Shown: piece after piece, positions 46,509 to 54,322 of the stretch
How the letters are laid out: each line of letters starts with the position of its first letter
How positions within the stretch are numbered: position 1 is the stretch's first letter
Source of the DNA: Pseudomonas morbosilactucae
GTDB lineage: Bacteria; Pseudomonadota; Gammaproteobacteria; Pseudomonadales; Pseudomonadaceae
Length of the DNA stretch: 64,000 nucleotides
Direction of reading: 5' to 3'
Assembly: GCF_023241715.1 (NCBI RefSeq)
Contig: NZ_JALQCW010000023.1
Coordinates: 1-64,000, forward strand
The notes under the pieces: generated by a model
The model's database searches: none
Told to the model about the DNA's origin: nothing
What the model saw: the letters and a program-made list of their open reading frames with translations, nothing else
Translations under genes and position numbers: made by a program

Positions 46509-47548
46509 GTGCCCTCGGCGTCGCCCGGGCATGCGCGCCGCTGCTCGGGCACGGCCTGTGGGTCAGCCTGGTGTTGCTGCTGGCAGTCCTGGCGGCGGTG
46601 AGCATCGGCGAAACCCACATCGACCTGCAGGTGGTGCTGCAGGTCCTGGCCAACAAACTCTGGGACGCCGGCCACGTGCTGGATCCCATCGATGAAGGCA
46701 TCGTCTGGAACTACCGCCTGGCCCGGGCCCTGGTGGCCGCCGCCTGCGGCACCGGGCTGGCGCTGTCCGGGGTGGTGCTGCAAGCCCTGCTGCGCAATCC
46801 CCTGGCTGACCCTTACCTGTTGGGGATTTCCGCCGGGGCGTCCACCGGCGCCGTGCTGGTGGCGATTCTCGGCTTGGGGGCCGGCGCGCTGTCACTGTCG
46901 GCCGGGGCCTTTTTCGGGGCCGTGGCGGCGTTTACCCTGGTCACCCTGCTGGCCCGCAGCGCTCGTGGTGGCGCGGCGGCCGGGCAAATCATCCTCGCCG
47001 GCATCGCCGGTTCGCAGTTGTTCAACGCCCTGACTTCCTTCCTGATCACCAAGTCGGCCAGCGCGGAACAGGCCCGGGGCATCATGTTCTGGCTGCTGGG
47101 CAACCTCAGCGGCGTGCGCTGGTCATCGGTCAGCCTGGCGCTGCCGGTGGTGCTACTGGGCCTGGTGCTGTGCCTGTGGCATCGCCGCGCGCTGGACGCC
47201 TTCACCTTTGGCGCCGACTCGGCCGCGGCCCTGGGTATTCCGGTGCGTCGGGTGCAGATCCTGCTGATCGCCAGCGCCGCGCTGATGACCGCGGTGCTGG
47301 TGTCCATCGTCGGCTCCATCGGTTTTGTCGGCCTGGTGATCCCCCACGCCATGCGCCTGCTGGTGGGCCCGCGGCATGGCCGGCTGCTGCCCCTCAGCGC
47401 CCTCAGCGGCGCCCTGTTCCTGATGGCCGCCGACGTGTTGTCACGCACCCTGATCAAGGGCCAGGTGTTGCCGATCGGCGTGATCACCGCCTTGATCGGC
47501 GCCCCGGTCTTCGCCCTGATCCTGATCCGCGGGAGCCACGCCCGATGA
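46505..47548 (+). CDS. FecCD/BtuC-type ABC transporter permease
   Basis: A 347-residue inner-membrane permease of the BtuC family with about ten helices. Signatures: IVWNYRLARALVAAACGTGLALSG, LLRNPLADPYLLGISAGASTGAVL and the coupling loop GLVIPHAMRLLVGPRHGRLLP near residue 282. The ATG overlaps the binding-protein stop by 4 bp and its own stop overlaps the ATPase start. It is expected to form a homodimer. Confidence 0.93.
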   Translation: MSALGVARACAPLLGHGLWVSLVLLLAVLAAVSIGETHIDLQVVLQVLANKLWDAGHVLDPIDEGIVWNYRLARALVAAACGTGLALSGVVLQALLRNPLADPYLLGISAGASTGAVLVAILGLGAGALSLSAGAFFGAVAAFTLVTLLARSARGGAAAGQIILAGIAGSQLFNALTSFLITKSASAEQARGIMFWLLGNLSGVRWSSVSLALPVVLLGLVLCLWHRRALDAFTFGADSAAALGIPVRRVQILLIASAALMTAVLVSIVGSIGFVGLVIPHAMRLLVGPRHGRLLPLSALSGALFLMAADVLSRTLIKGQVLPIGVITALIGAPVFALILIRGSHAR

Positions 47549-48336
47549 ACGCCTTGAACCCCCAATCCCGGACCACGGTGCTGGCCTGTTCGGGCCTGAG
47601 CTATGCCATCAAGGGCCGACCGCTGCTACAGGACATCGACCTCAGCGTCCGCGCTGGCGAAACCCTGGGCATCGTCGGCCCCAACGGCTCCGGCAAATCC
47701 ACCCTGCTCAAGCTGCTGTCGGGCATTCAGCGGCCCCAGGCGGGCGAAGTGCGGTTGATGGAGCAGCCCCTGGCCCGGCTCGGCCGGCGGCAGATCGCCC
47801 AGTGGCTGGCGGTGGTCGAGCAGCAGGCCAGCACCGACGACGCCATCAGCGTGCGCGACGCCGTAGAGTTGGGACGCACGCCCTGGCTGTCGGCCCTGAC
47901 CCCCTGGAGCACCGAGGATGACGCAATTGTCCGCGAGTCCCTGGAGGCGGTGGCCATGCTGCCCCTGCAAGGGCGCAGGTGGCACAGTCTGTCCGGCGGC
48001 GAACGCCAGCGGGTGCACATTGCCCGGGCCCTGGCCCAGCGGCCGCGGGTCCTGCTGCTGGACGAGCCCACCAACCACCTGGATATCCAGCAACAACTGA
48101 GCATTTTGCAACTGGTCCAGCACCTGCCGGTGACCACGGTGATCGCCCTGCATGACCTCAACCAGGCCCTAGGCTGCGACCGCCTGGCGCTGATGCAGGG
48201 CGGCCGCCTGGTGGCCCTCGGCAGCCCCACCGAGGTGCTGACCCCGGAACGCCTGCACAGCGTATTCGGCGTGCGCGGCCACTTCATCATCGACCCCCTG
48301 GATGGCAGCCGCTTCCTGCGCCTGCGTTCCCACTGA
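47545..48336 (+). CDS. FecE/BtuD-type ABC transporter ATP-binding protein
   Basis: A 263-residue ATPase with Walker A GPNGSGKST, signature LSGGERQRVHIARAL and Walker B VLLLDEPTNHLD with switch histidine ALHDLNQA. It couples ATP hydrolysis to the permease. The start ATG overlaps the permease stop (ATGA). The downstream cupredoxin gene follows after 15 bp and looks co-transcribed. Confidence 0.93.
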   Translation: MNALNPQSRTTVLACSGLSYAIKGRPLLQDIDLSVRAGETLGIVGPNGSGKSTLLKLLSGIQRPQAGEVRLMEQPLARLGRRQIAQWLAVVEQQASTDDAISVRDAVELGRTPWLSALTPWSTEDDAIVRESLEAVAMLPLQGRRWHSLSGGERQRVHIARALAQRPRVLLLDEPTNHLDIQQQLSILQLVQHLPVTTVIALHDLNQALGCDRLALMQGGRLVALGSPTEVLTPERLHSVFGVRGHFIIDPLDGSRFLRLRSH

Positions 48337-48351
48337 CGCCTGGAGCCCTGC

Positions 48352-48789
48352 ATGTTGCTCAAGCCCAAACTGGCCTGGCTGGCCCTGCTCCTTGGCACCT
48401 CGGCCCTGGCTGACGTGCACGAGGTCAAGATGCTCAATCGCGGCGCGGCCGGGAGCATGGTCTACGAGCCGGACTTCCTGCGCCTGGCCCCCGGTGACAG
48501 CGTGCGCTTCATCCCCACCCAGAACGGCCACAACGCCGCCTCCATCAACGGCCTGCTGCCGCCCGGCGCCAGCGCCTTCAAAAGCCAGCTCAACCAGCCC
48601 GTGGAGCAGACCTTCGAGGTGCCCGGTTTCTACGGCATTCAGTGCAGCCCCCATGTGGCCATGGGCATGGTGATGCTGATCCAGGTGGGCACGCCCATAG
48701 AGACCATGCCGAAGCTGCCCGAAGGCTTGGCGCCACGGGCCAGGGAGCGCCTCGGCGCGATTATCCAGCGAGCACTGGCGCCCCACTGA
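48352..48789 (+). CDS. Pseudoazurin-like blue copper protein
   Basis: A 145-residue periplasmic cupredoxin. The signal peptide (LAWLALLLGTSALA) is followed by a mature domain with type-1 copper ligands H60 (QNGHNAA), C98 and H101 (IQCSPH) and M106 (MGM). The spacing is the same as pseudoazurin (38, 3 and 5 residues). It lies 15 bp after the ABC ATPase in the cobalamin-riboswitch operon. No nitrite reductase or other denitrification gene is nearby, so its redox partner is unclear. A role tied to corrinoid or metal uptake is possible but inferred only from position. Confidence 0.9.
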   Translation: MLLKPKLAWLALLLGTSALADVHEVKMLNRGAAGSMVYEPDFLRLAPGDSVRFIPTQNGHNAASINGLLPPGASAFKSQLNQPVEQTFEVPGFYGIQCSPHVAMGMVMLIQVGTPIETMPKLPEGLAPRARERLGAIIQRALAPH

Positions 48790-48801
48790 AGGGACGGGCC
48801 T

Positions 48802-49311
48802 TCAGCCCTGGGCCAACACGCACTGCATATGGGTGGTGTGCCACGGCGGGTCGTTATCGACGCACAGCGTGGTAAAACCCTGCTTGTGCCAGAAGGCGAT
48901 GGCCCCCGGCAGAAATGGATGGGTGTGCAGGTACAGCACCTGCACCCCATCGGCCTCGGCCAACACCTTGAGCGCCTGATACAAGCGCGCCGCCAGCCCC
49001 CCATGCCGCTGCTCGGGGCTGACGAACAAACGCACCACTTCCACCACCTTGCGCCCGGCAAAATCGAGCTGGGGAAAACGACCGTCATACGGCAGGTAAC
49101 CGATCGCAGCGACCCTCTCGCCGTCGCAGCGGGCGATCAGGAAACGCCCCTGCCCCGGCGTCAAGTAATGCGCGGAAAAGTCCGCCAGATCGACGGGCAG
49201 CGTCCCGGCCTCAAGCCAGGGAAACATCTGCGCCCGGGCAGCCATGACGAAATCCCGAGTGGCGGCGATTTCGTCAGGCTGGACCGGGGTAATCACAACA
49301 GCGGATGACAT
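48802..49311 (-). CDS. GNAT-family N-acetyltransferase
   Basis: A 169-residue acetyltransferase. The core VVEVVRLFVSPEQRHGGLAARLYQAL has the acetyl-CoA loop (Q/R-x-x-G-x-A), and AFWHKQGFTTL is the usual C-terminal strand-helix. The substrate is unknown. It is convergent with the cupredoxin gene (12 bp between stops) and transcribed alone. Confidence 0.83.
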   Translation of the reverse strand: MSSAVVITPVQPDEIAATRDFVMAARAQMFPWLEAGTLPVDLADFSAHYLTPGQGRFLIARCDGERVAAIGYLPYDGRFPQLDFAGRKVVEVVRLFVSPEQRHGGLAARLYQALKVLAEADGVQVLYLHTHPFLPGAIAFWHKQGFTTLCVDNDPPWHTTHMQCVLAQG

Positions 49312-49433
49312 GCAGCTCCCTCAAACGGTGCAAAGCCCGCAAGGCTACGGCAATCCTCGGGGATGCACCATGCAAGCGCCTGCCCACTGCAGGCAGGGCG
49401 AGTGACGCCTGGGTTGTCTTCGCCCTACCCCAC

Positions 49434-50414
49434 CTACAAACGCCCCGCACGGCCTTTATCGTCGGCCAGTCCGCAGCTGGCGTGGTCACTGGTGCTGGCG
49501 CGGCGGGTGGACAGGCGCTGCTGCAGCCATTCATAGCCGCTCACCAGGACGATGCCTGCCAGCACCAGCAAGGCGCCGACGATGAAGTTGGGTTCCAGGG
49601 GCTCATCCAGTAGCCACACGCCAAACCCCACGCCGAACAGCGGGGTCATGAATGACAGGACGCCGAGGCGCGACGCCAGGTAGCGGCGCAGCAGGCTGAA
49701 CCAGATCAGGAAGCTGGCAAAGGACACCAGCAGCACCTGGAACGCCAGGCTGCCCCACACCACGGGCGTGAAATGCACCGTGAGTTGTCCGGTGGCCAGC
49801 GCCGCCAGGGACAGCCAGAGGGCGGCACCGAGCAATTGGTATTGCAAGGTGCGGGTGGTCGGGCTGGTAGCCAGTTGCGAGCAGCGCACCACCACGGTGG
49901 TGGCGCCCCAGGCGGCGCCGGCGAGGATCCCCAGGCCATCGCCCAACAGGCTGCTCGCCGACGGTGCCGCGCTGGCAGGACGGGTGAAGGCCACCACCAC
50001 CCCGGCGAAGGCCACGGCGATGCCCAGCCATTGCGCCGCCTTGAGGCGTTCAGAGGGCAGTTTCCAGTGCAGGCCCAGGGCGGCAAAGATCGGCGCGGTG
50101 TAGAGAAAGATCACCATGTGGGAGGCCGTGGTGTGCCGCAGCCCCTCGCCCACCAGGAGAAACTCCAGGGCGAACAGGCCGCCCACCACCAGCCCCGGAC
50201 GCCAATGGCCGCTGGCCAGGCCGAGGGTTTCGCGGCGCACGCTCATCAGCAACCCCACCAGCAACGCAGCTCCGGCGGAGCGCAGGGCAATCTGCAGGAT
50301 GGGCGCAATGTCCATCGCGGTGGCCTTGAGCGTTACCTGCTGAAAACCCCAAAGGGCGCAGAGCAACACCATAAGGCCGAAGGCGGGTCCATCGAGTGTC
50401 TGGCGGGGTGCCAT
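49434..50414 (-). CDS. EamA-family (DMT) transporter
   Basis: A 326-residue inner-membrane exporter with ten helices in two EamA repeats (LMVLLCALWGFQQVTLKATAMD; LLGDGLGILAGAAWGATTVVVR). The C-terminal tail is charged and cytoplasmic. Such proteins export amino acids or metabolites; the substrate is unknown. It is divergent from an AraC regulator across 103 bp, the usual arrangement of a regulated exporter. Confidence 0.86.
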   Translation of the reverse strand: MAPRQTLDGPAFGLMVLLCALWGFQQVTLKATAMDIAPILQIALRSAGAALLVGLLMSVRRETLGLASGHWRPGLVVGGLFALEFLLVGEGLRHTTASHMVIFLYTAPIFAALGLHWKLPSERLKAAQWLGIAVAFAGVVVAFTRPASAAPSASSLLGDGLGILAGAAWGATTVVVRCSQLATSPTTRTLQYQLLGAALWLSLAALATGQLTVHFTPVVWGSLAFQVLLVSFASFLIWFSLLRRYLASRLGVLSFMTPLFGVGFGVWLLDEPLEPNFIVGALLVLAGIVLVSGYEWLQQRLSTRRASTSDHASCGLADDKGRAGRL

Positions 50415-50517
50415 GGTGGGTCCTTGGTCGGGGGAACGTGATGGGGGATTGTCAGGCTGACAGTTTTTCTAGATATAGTGCCAATCCGACAATCCATCGC
50501 ACTTATCCGCCAAGCCG

Positions 50518-51324
50518 GTGCCCATCGTGAACAACCTTGCCCACTACCTGCACTTTGCACCGTACAACGATGCCTTGCCGGCGCCGATTTTCTTTCGCAG
50601 CGCGCAATTGCCGGCCCACGCCACCTACCCCCGGCACAGCCACGCCTGGGGCGAGTTCGTCTATTCCTACAGCGGCGTGATGGAGATCCAGCTCGATGAC
50701 CACCACTACTTGGCGCCACCCCAATACGGCATCTGGCTGCCGCCGAATGTCGAGCATATCGGCTTCAATCACCAGCAGGCCTGTCATTGCTCCCTGTATT
50801 TGGCCGTCGAGCTGTGCGATGCGTTGCCGGCCAAGCATTGCGCGCTGACCGTCAGCCCGCTGATCCTGGCCCTGCTCAATGACCTGCGCCAGGCGCCGCC
50901 AGGGCTGCCGCAAAGCCCCCAGCACCAGCGCCTGTTGCAGGTACTGGTGGACAAGCTGTCCAGCACCTCGTGCGCCGGCAGCTACCTGCCGTCCTCGGTG
51001 GACCCGTTGCTGGGGCCCGTGCTGGAGGCCCTGAAAGCCAACCCCGGCGACCCGCGTTCGCTGCCGCAATTGGCCCACGCCGCCAACACCACCGAGCGCA
51101 CCCTGATGCGTCGCAGCCAGCGCGACCTGGGTATGTCCTTGAGTGAATGGCGCCAACGGCTGAGGGTGGTGCAGGCCCTGGCCCTGCTGGAACAGGGCCA
51201 GAGCGTGGAAACCATCGGCCTGGACCTTGGCTACAGCAGCGCCTCGGCCTTTATCAGCATGTTCCGCAAGATGATGGGCAACACCCCCGACGAATACCGC
51301 AAGGCCTACCTGACCCCACATTGA
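50518..51324 (+). CDS. AraC-family regulator, divergent from the EamA gene
   Basis: A 268-residue regulator with an N-terminal cupin (RHSHAWGEFVYSYSGVMEIQL, GIWLPPNVEHIGF) and a C-terminal double helix-turn-helix (SLPQLAHAANTTERTLMRRSQ; ETIGLDLGYSSASAFISMFRKMMG, with TPDEYRKAY). GTG starts at 50518 or 50527 are both possible. It probably controls the divergent exporter. It ends in an intrinsic terminator. Confidence 0.87.
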   Translation: MPIVNNLAHYLHFAPYNDALPAPIFFRSAQLPAHATYPRHSHAWGEFVYSYSGVMEIQLDDHHYLAPPQYGIWLPPNVEHIGFNHQQACHCSLYLAVELCDALPAKHCALTVSPLILALLNDLRQAPPGLPQSPQHQRLLQVLVDKLSSTSCAGSYLPSSVDPLLGPVLEALKANPGDPRSLPQLAHAANTTERTLMRRSQRDLGMSLSEWRQRLRVVQALALLEQGQSVETIGLDLGYSSASAFISMFRKMMGNTPDEYRKAYLTPH

Positions 51325-51327
51325 GCG

Positions 51328-51348
51328 GCCACGGCGTGGCGGTTTTTT
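51328..51348 (+). terminator. Short intrinsic terminator after the AraC gene
   Basis: GCCAC-GGC-GTGGC hairpin followed by GG and six T residues, directly after the stop codon. A TATACT hexamer at 51351-51356 just after it could be the -10 element of the next gene. Confidence 0.7.
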
Positions 51349-51383
51349 CTTATACTGGCGCCCCCTCTCGCCCAGGACGGCCC

Positions 51384-52181
51384 ATGACCTCCAGCACGCA
51401 GACCGTGGAGCGCTTTATCGCCTCCGGCCAAGCCAGTTTCGAGCAAGGACTGAGCTACAACGACTACGCCTGTATGCATCACCCGGCAATCACCCCACTG
51501 AGCAGAAAGCCCCCCAAGGACCTGCCTGACAGCACCCTGGAAGACTTCTATTACTACCTGCTGCTCGATGGCCAGACCCCGCCCATCAACAAGCCGTTCC
51601 ATTGGCCGTTGCTGACGCAGGCCGCCGCGCGGGTCGCCGTGGTGCTGGAGCAAGAAAGCTACCCGCGCTGCCGGCTCAAGCGCTGGGTCATGCGCCTGCT
51701 GTTCGACGGCGAGCTGTCGTTGCCGGGGTACTCGCGCAAGCTGGCGCTGCTCAATCAGGCCAGGCGCTTCTCGCACCAGCCGGGCATGCTGAGCAAAAAA
51801 GCCAAGCTTAAGAGCGAGTTCGCCGAAGACCCCTGGCTGCATGCCGAGCTGGCCGGCCTGCTGCATCGCGTGCCTCTGGCGGCGGTGGATTTCGACCGCC
51901 CTATGCTCAGTTGGGACCTGGACCTGCTGGGGGTGTTGTGGGTATTTCTGCTGGGTGCGGACGACGCCTCTCAACGCTTGCTCGAACAGTGGTTCAACCA
52001 GCACGCCGAGCACATTGTCGATATCCCCCAGTACCGCACGCGCGACCAGTTGGTGCGGCCCCTGGTCTGGACCTTGTTCCGCTTCAGCGACGCTGCCGAT
52101 ACCGAGCTGTTGAGCCAAGCCTTGCTCGACCGTTACGGCAGCTCCTGGTGCCGGGACTATCAAGACCCCAGGGCGAGCTGA
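51384..52181 (+). CDS. Hypothetical protein
   Basis: A 265-residue soluble protein starting MTSSTQTVERFIASGQ; GGACGG lies four bases before the ATG. It is rich in Leu, Trp and Arg, with predicted all-helical structure and no signal peptide. Repeated segments such as LLTQAAARVAVVLEQE and VWFLLGADDASQRLLEQWF-like stretches recall helical-repeat folds, but I do not recognise a family. It ends 7 bp from the convergent DUF6388-like gene. A TATACT -10-like element lies 28 bp upstream of the start. Confidence 0.6.
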   Translation: MTSSTQTVERFIASGQASFEQGLSYNDYACMHHPAITPLSRKPPKDLPDSTLEDFYYYLLLDGQTPPINKPFHWPLLTQAAARVAVVLEQESYPRCRLKRWVMRLLFDGELSLPGYSRKLALLNQARRFSHQPGMLSKKAKLKSEFAEDPWLHAELAGLLHRVPLAAVDFDRPMLSWDLDLLGVLWVFLLGADDASQRLLEQWFNQHAEHIVDIPQYRTRDQLVRPLVWTLFRFSDAADTELLSQALLDRYGSSWCRDYQDPRAS

Positions 52182-52188
52182 GCCGCGA

Positions 52189-52452
52189 CTAGGCCTTGCA
52201 CCCGGTCAGGGCGCAGTACTCGGCCCACGGCATATTGGCGAATTCGGCAATCTCGCGGTGGGCGGCCAACTGCAAGGCCGCCAGTTCCTCGGGGCTGCTG
52301 GCCAGCAGTTGCAAGTGCAATTCCCACGGCGCGATGTGCAACGCCGCGGCCTCCTCATCCAGGGCCTGCTGCACGTAGGCCGCGTGCTGCGCCAGCGGCA
52401 GTGTGGCCAACTGCTGACGCAGAGCCGGCCGGGCCTCGACATAGGCCTGCAA
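52189..52452 (-). CDS. DUF6388-like small protein, probably starting at an ATC codon
   Basis: At least 87 residues from the TTG at 52452. The pattern AAALHIAPWELHLQLLASSPEELAALQ (residues about 35-61) with AHREIAEFANMPWAEYC matches the short Pseudomonas DUF6388 family. Those proteins begin about 11 residues earlier than this TTG. The missing residues are encoded here (SVHEHRQRLAL), but the only codon at the right place is ATC at 52485-52483. It lies exactly eight bases after a GGAG. So the real start may be ATC, or an ATG was mutated. Function unknown. Confidence 0.68.
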   Translation of the reverse strand: MQAYVEARPALRQQLATLPLAQHAAYVQQALDEEAAALHIAPWELHLQLLASSPEELAALQLAAHREIAEFANMPWAEYCALTGCKA

Positions 52453-52574
52453 TGCCAGACGCTGGCGGTGTTCGTGAACGCTGATCGTCGCTACTCCTGT
52501 GGCGCCTGATGACCCCGGCAGTGCCGAGGTGGAGGGTTGCGCCGCCGTGCTGGCTGCAGGCGGCGCTCAAAGTT

Positions 52575-53372
52575 CTACTGCAGTTGCACCTGGACCATGG
52601 AACTGACCTGGACCCGTGCCAGCATCTGCTCCGCCCCGCCGCCGCGGCGCATGCCCCGTACCGGGCAGGCGTCGAGGTAATCCAGGCCCACCGCAAGCTT
52701 CAAGTGGCGCTCCGGACGGATCAGCTGGTTGGTCACGTCGAAGCTGTACCAGCCGTCATCCAGCCAGGCTTCGGCCCAGGCGTGACTGGCCAGGTGGCTC
52801 TGATCTTCGGTGCACAGGTAGCCGGACACATAGCGCGCCGGAATCCCCAGGCTGCGGGCGCAGGCCAGGAACACATGGGTGTGGTCCTGGCAGACCCCGG
52901 CGCGGCCGGCAAAGGCCTCGGCGGCGCTGCTGCTGACTTCGGTGGCGCCCGGGCTGTAGGGCATGTGCGCGCCCAGGGCCTGCATCAGCTCGGTCAGCGC
53001 CTGGCGGTCCCGACGCTCGCCGCAGTGCTGCACAGCAAAGGCCGTCAGCGCCTCATCGGCCTGGGTCAGGCGGCTGGTGCGCAGGAATGGCAGCGGCGAT
53101 TGCTCGTCCCCCTCCACGTCCCGCAGCGGGTCGATTTCCACCTCGCCGTACGCCGTCAGCACGATCGCGCCGTGGGGTTCATCCAGGGTCAGCACATGGA
53201 GGATGTTGCCGTAAGGGTCGAGCTGGCTGCGCACCCGGCGCGGCAGCTCCAGGTGCCACTGAAGGATGCGCTGGCGCTCGCTGTTCTGCGGCGTCAGGCG
53301 CAGGAACTGGATGCTGGTGCAGACTTCATCGGCGTAGCTGTAGGTGGTGTCGTGACGTATGGAAAGTTTCAT
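52575..53372 (-). CDS. Transglutaminase-like family protein
   Basis: A 265-residue papain-fold protein with a bacterial N-terminal domain (MKLSIRHDTTYSYADEV). The triad is intact: C161 in GRAGVCQDHTHVF, H197 in ASHAWAEAWL, D212 in WYSFDVTNQ. No signal peptide, so it is cytoplasmic. The ATG overlaps the alpha-E stop by 4 bp and has GAGG upstream. It closes the ATP-grasp/alpha-E/transglutaminase operon. It probably acts as a peptidase, amidase or amide-forming enzyme on the product of the ATP-grasp protein; no pathway is established. Confidence 0.9.
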   Translation of the reverse strand: MKLSIRHDTTYSYADEVCTSIQFLRLTPQNSERQRILQWHLELPRRVRSQLDPYGNILHVLTLDEPHGAIVLTAYGEVEIDPLRDVEGDEQSPLPFLRTSRLTQADEALTAFAVQHCGERRDRQALTELMQALGAHMPYSPGATEVSSSAAEAFAGRAGVCQDHTHVFLACARSLGIPARYVSGYLCTEDQSHLASHAWAEAWLDDGWYSFDVTNQLIRPERHLKLAVGLDYLDACPVRGMRRGGGAEQMLARVQVSSMVQVQLQ

Positions 53373-54319
53373 ACGACCTCCAGATAGGATTCGTGCACGG
53401 TCTGACCCAGGTGGCGGATCTGCGCAATGTATTCGGTGAGCCACAGGTGCAGCCCCGAGGCCAGGATCTCGTCGATCCCGGTGTAGCGCAGCCGCGCGTT
53501 CAGCTCGGCGGCCAGGCGCTGGGCCGGACGGCCGTTGTTGCCCGGCAGGCTGGCGAGGATGTGGTCCAGCTCCTCGACACAGGCGTGCAGGGAGCGCGGC
53601 ACATCGGCGCGCAGCAACAGCATCTCGGACACCTGCTCGGCCCCCGGGGCGTTGCGGTAGATTTCGTTGAACGCCTCGAACGACGACAAGGCGCGGAGCA
53701 AGGCGCTCCACTGGTAATAGCCACGGGCCGAGTTGTCGCTGACCTCCTCGGATTCCTCGCCGAACATTTCATAACGCGCATCCAGCAGGCGCAGGGTGTT
53801 GTCGGCCCGCTCGATAAAGGTCCCCAGGCGAATGAAGCAATACGCATCGTTGCGCATGATGGTGCCCGAGGTGGCGCCACGGAACAGGTGCGAACGCTCC
53901 TTGACCCACTCGCAGAACTGGCTGATGCCGTAGCGCCCCAGGCCGTTGCTGGCGATGTTGCGCATCTCCAGCCAAGTGGCGTTGATGTTCTCCCACATGT
54001 CGGCGGTGATGCGCCCGCGCACCGCGTGTGCATTGCTGCGCGCCGCGCGCAGGCAGCAATAGATGCTCCCCGGGTTGGTCTCGTCGAGGGCGAAGAAATG
54101 CAGCATGCGCTCGGTGTTGAGTTCACCGTAACGCTGGTTGTAGTCATCCAGGGTGCCGGCCGCCAGCAGCGACATGGCCAGCTCGGCGCGACCGTCGCCC
54201 CGCCCGGCCTGGGGCATCAGCGACAGGGAATAACTGACCTCGAGCATGCGCGCCAGGTTCTCCGCGCGCTCCAGGTAACGGGACATCCAATAGAGGTCCG
54301 CAGCGGTTCTTGAAAGCAT
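53369..54319 (-). CDS. Alpha-E domain-containing protein
   Basis: A 316-residue all-helical protein beginning MLSRTAADLYWMSRYLERAENLARMLE (first helix), the hallmark of the alpha-E family (DUF403). Conserved blocks include NPGSIYCCLRAARSNAHAVRGRI and WFIERADNTLRLLDARYE-like sequence near residue 165. Function unknown; in many genomes it is encoded between, or fused to, a circularly permuted ATP-grasp and a transglutaminase-like protein, as here. It starts 3 bp after the ATP-grasp stop. Confidence 0.9.
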   Translation of the reverse strand: MLSRTAADLYWMSRYLERAENLARMLEVSYSLSLMPQAGRGDGRAELAMSLLAAGTLDDYNQRYGELNTERMLHFFALDETNPGSIYCCLRAARSNAHAVRGRITADMWENINATWLEMRNIASNGLGRYGISQFCEWVKERSHLFRGATSGTIMRNDAYCFIRLGTFIERADNTLRLLDARYEMFGEESEEVSDNSARGYYQWSALLRALSSFEAFNEIYRNAPGAEQVSEMLLLRADVPRSLHACVEELDHILASLPGNNGRPAQRLAAELNARLRYTGIDEILASGLHLWLTEYIAQIRHLGQTVHESYLEVV

Positions 54320-54322
54320 GTG

